Positions 61,329 to 64,000 of a stretch of 64,000 nt of DNA are shown in pieces. Source of the DNA: Adiantum capillus-veneris. Its lineage: Eukaryota; Streptophyta; Polypodiopsida; Polypodiales; Pteridaceae. The notes beneath the pieces were generated by a model. It saw only the letters and a program-made list of their open reading frames with translations. It was not told the DNA's origin and searched no databases. The translations under genes and the position numbers were made by a program. The stretch lies in assembly GCA_014529385.2 (NCBI GenBank), contig CM043952.1:67409870-67473869 (forward strand). Reading direction: 5' to 3'. Each line of letters opens with the position of its first letter. Position 1 is the first letter of the stretch.

Positions 61329-63747
61329 AAGTATGAAAAATCCCCTCATAATTGAACCAGACTTAGAAAATTGTATTAAATAATATATTAAATAACAACA
61401 TTTTAAAACAAAATGTCATAAATCGTTTCATATACACCAATACAACACATTCTATATCTCATGGATAATTCAATCATTTAGATCAAAAATTTGATCTTTG
61501 ATCCGTACAATATAATATTTTAGTGTTGTCTTTTATGTGCCCATTCTTTGGGATGAGCTTCCACTACATCTACATGTAGAAGGATCTAGCTAGTACATTA
61601 GCTAGTACTTTGGACGATCTTCCGTTACTGCTGCAATTTTCGTTGTAATCCCAAGGAAAGAATCTCTTACCTGTCACCATCCAAGAAACACAAGCCCGTC
61701 AAAACTGGCATTACTTGGGAAGACAGGTGTCAACGACTCCCTCCCCTTGTTATTGGTGTCAAAAATTACAGCAAAAACTAACAACATAACATAGATCGAA
61801 TATTATATTAAAAGACTGAGCAATTTATTTTCGATATTGTTTTACATCTTTTAATTCCAGAAAAAATCGGATAGCATCTCCTTTGTAAATTGGATCAATT
61901 TTCAAAAGTCCAGTCTACTACTATCTCATCCGAGACCCCCACTTGAGGATTAAGGCTCTTTTTACATTCATTGAACTAATTTCAGAATAAACGTTTGCTT
62001 CAAAAATTATGCATCTATCCAGTAAGAAAAGATAGCATCAAAAAGTATTTTATAATTGTGAATTCACCACTATATACTTACCTTCATCCAAAGTGAGTTC
62101 CTGCATACAAAGATAGAAGTACATGTCTGTAGGACCATTTTGCTAGGCGGATGTTTAAGTTTGGCAACATGTTACTCATATACAGATTACATTTTCAAAA
62201 GATCCAGTCATTAGCTCTTCTTCCAAGATCCTTACCAGAGGCATAAGCATATCTATAAAACTAATTGAGCTCGAAAGATCAATAACACCTCAAGCTAGTA
62301 AGTGAAAAATCAATTTAACCCAATCTATGTAAACCAGATCTGAGTGCCGAACTGGAATCCATGTGGGTAACCCAATGGAAGCTATATGTCTACTGTGTGT
62401 GTGCTTAAAGGATCCCGCACCTAGCCTACCAGAGCCATCCTGATAGGTAGATGTTTGAGTCTCATTTTGCCTTCAACATGTAAAAGTTTAAGATATATCA
62501 GAGCTGAAACCATGTTTATGATCAACCCAAGAACCAGACAATGTTTATTTTCAGCATAAAGTAAAAATCCACAAGAAATACCTACAATCCAAAGTATTTT
62601 CATTTCAAAATGTTAGTAAGTGAAAGGGCCAAAACCACCAGCATCTAGAAGTCCAGCAAGTCAAGAAAAGAACGTGGGTGCCAGAATTTTGCTTGTGTTT
62701 CTGATCATTAATCAAAATTGTACCACCCGTATCCGAGCAATATGTACCTAGCATGGAAAAATGTATCCCATAAAAACGTGTAATGTTCATTATGGTTGGT
62801 AGGGAATCAACTCCAAATTTCTATCTTCCATAACTGGATGTTGGTCTTCTAAATCCTTCAAGTGATAATGTATGCCTATCCTCCATTGGCTAATATCCAA
62901 TGGGAATTTAACTACGGCAACAATAATCCTGCTAACTGTCTGATGAGATGTATATGGACTGCAGGATCCATAAGCATATACCTCATATGTAATGTCAATA
63001 AATTTTCTTTGCTATGAACTATGTATAAGTAGGTCCCCATGTAAATGCAATCAGATAGCGGTCAAAGTTTCTCAAATGTTGATCCAAGTTTTTCCACAAT
63101 ACATACTTGTATGCTTAATAATGAAGATAGACTGATTTTTAGAGAATCAAAGATTGTAAATGTACTTTGTGGGTAATCTACCTCAGTAGATCATTATTTA
63201 CTCTACCTCAATATTGCATCCAGCAATTAGACACCAAGATTTCATATGATACCACCATAACTACTAATTCACTTCAAACATCATAAGCAAATTGTTGAGA
63301 AAAAGTATGCAACACCCCAAATACTGAGTAGGTGCAAACTCCAACTATTGAGTAGGTACTTGACACAGGTTTCAGAGCTCACGTTTCAGAGCTTATTTTT
63401 CACCATAGAGTGAGTTTATATTTGTACAACAGAATTTCAAAAAAAACCGTATTCTGCTAGATTTTGATCCTATTTTTCACAACTCCAGTTACTGTTTTTT
63501 CCACACAGAACTTTATCTAAGGTTCCATAGTTATCTTTTACAAGATCTTCACCTGAGATAACTGATATTATACGCAGAGATCCCAACAATTGGGTACCAA
63601 ACAAATTTATGTTTCTATGTATTTTTGTCTCTTTTTCTCTATTCATCTAAGCTTAGATATAGAAAACTATAAGAAAAAGATGTATTTAAGAGAAATTGCA
63701 AGTATTTATACTTCCCAAAACTCCTAAGTAGGTGCAGATGCACCTAC
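61328..63747. other. AT-rich sequence, probable intron DNA with splice signals
   Basis: No transposon or long ORF was recognised. On the minus strand two strong donors occur: GACAG|GTAAGAG at 61671/61670 and GATGAAG|GTAAGTATA at 62082/62081. The second is preceded by acceptor-like TTTGTATGCAG at 62101 or CCTACAG at 62127, giving a 19- or 45-bp candidate exon. Confidence 0.35.
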
Positions 63748-63912
63748 CTGTATGATGATGATTCCCTTCCATTTGTATACGATGACGCATGTGGATTTGA
63801 CCGTAGTAGATGGTATTTGGCGGATACACATGTATCCTGTATGAACTCCGAGCTCCATGTATTATGTATGAAATCCGAGATCTGTGGCAAGCCAGGCATA
63901 GAAACCCAGGTC
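63748..63912 (-). CDS. Candidate exon of an unknown minus-strand gene
   Basis: On the minus strand a frame after an in-frame TAA at about 63913 reads TWVSMPGLPQISDFIHNTWS, then QDTCVSAKYHLLRSNPHASS, and ends at ACAG|GTAGGTG (donor GT at 63747-63746). Composition looks protein-like, but another frame through the same bases is also open (63967-63686). No family was recognised. If real, it belongs to a gene transcribed leftwards. Confidence 0.3.
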
Positions 63913-64000
63913 CCTTACTCTGAGGTACTACGAAGATTAAGAAACTCAAAGCTGCATGTGATAGCAACCCTTCAAAACCTTTGATCTGCCTTACTACACA

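Noticed and set aside
63686-63967. 93-codon minus ORF through the right edge
   Set aside because: It crosses the candidate donor at 63747 and its composition is less protein-like than the overlapping exon frame; kept only as an alternative.

Overview
This is nuclear DNA of a land plant with a large, repeat-rich genome. The evidence is a spliced gene for a VPS13/chorein-type lipid-transfer protein, Ty1/copia and Ty3/gypsy elements with plant-type tRNA primer sites (initiator-Met and an Asp-like site), plant-type LINEs, and layers of old insertions. A fern or another plant with very long introns would fit, but nothing here fixes the species. There is no sign of a bacterial, organellar or CRISPR system.

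The one clear host gene is on the minus strand. Exon 1 (18726-18630), exon 2 (18330-18253) and exon 3 (56-1, running off the left edge) join in consistent codon phase and give the first 77 residues of a VPS13-like protein. Intron 2 is about 18.2 kb. Reading left to right it holds: a gypsy remnant (gypsy-1, about 1030-2221); a GTACG-rich fold-back (2222-2595); a LINE that lost its reverse transcriptase (LINE-1, 2596-3514 and 8005-8870), split by a complete non-autonomous LTR element (3515-8004, 5-bp target duplication ACATC); a second LINE with ORF1 and part of an endonuclease (LINE-2, 8871-10257); an LTR-less copia (copia-1, 10258-15128); a deleted gypsy (gypsy-2, 15129-15927); and an unknown element with 48-bp repeats and a 3' LTR (15928-17558).

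To the right of the gene lie a 5'-truncated LINE (LINE-3, about 19040-22016) and a long plus-strand gypsy of Athila/Tat style (gypsy-3, about 22832-38110). Gypsy-3 is interrupted by copia A (29526-34017) and carries, after its integrase, a second aspartic-protease-like domain plus further ORFs. Next come a minus-strand frame of about 650 codons broken only by five stops (39110-41056), four evenly spaced 24-bp palindromes (41259-42123) and a 229-bp tandem duplication. From 44263 to 61263 there is a tandem dimer of one minus-strand gypsy (gypsy-4), made of half a body, an LTR, a body interrupted by copia B (50069-54123, target duplication CATAG) and another LTR. Gypsy-4 has an extra conserved ORF between primer site and gag.

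The last 2.7 kb (61328-64000) hold no recognisable element but show three strong minus-strand splice donors, suggesting introns of another minus-strand gene. Almost all transposon genes are broken by stops, frameshifts or deletions. The LINE reverse transcriptase, the copia enzymes and the gypsy enzymes would each have copied and inserted their own RNAs; the non-autonomous element would have depended on enzymes supplied by another element.
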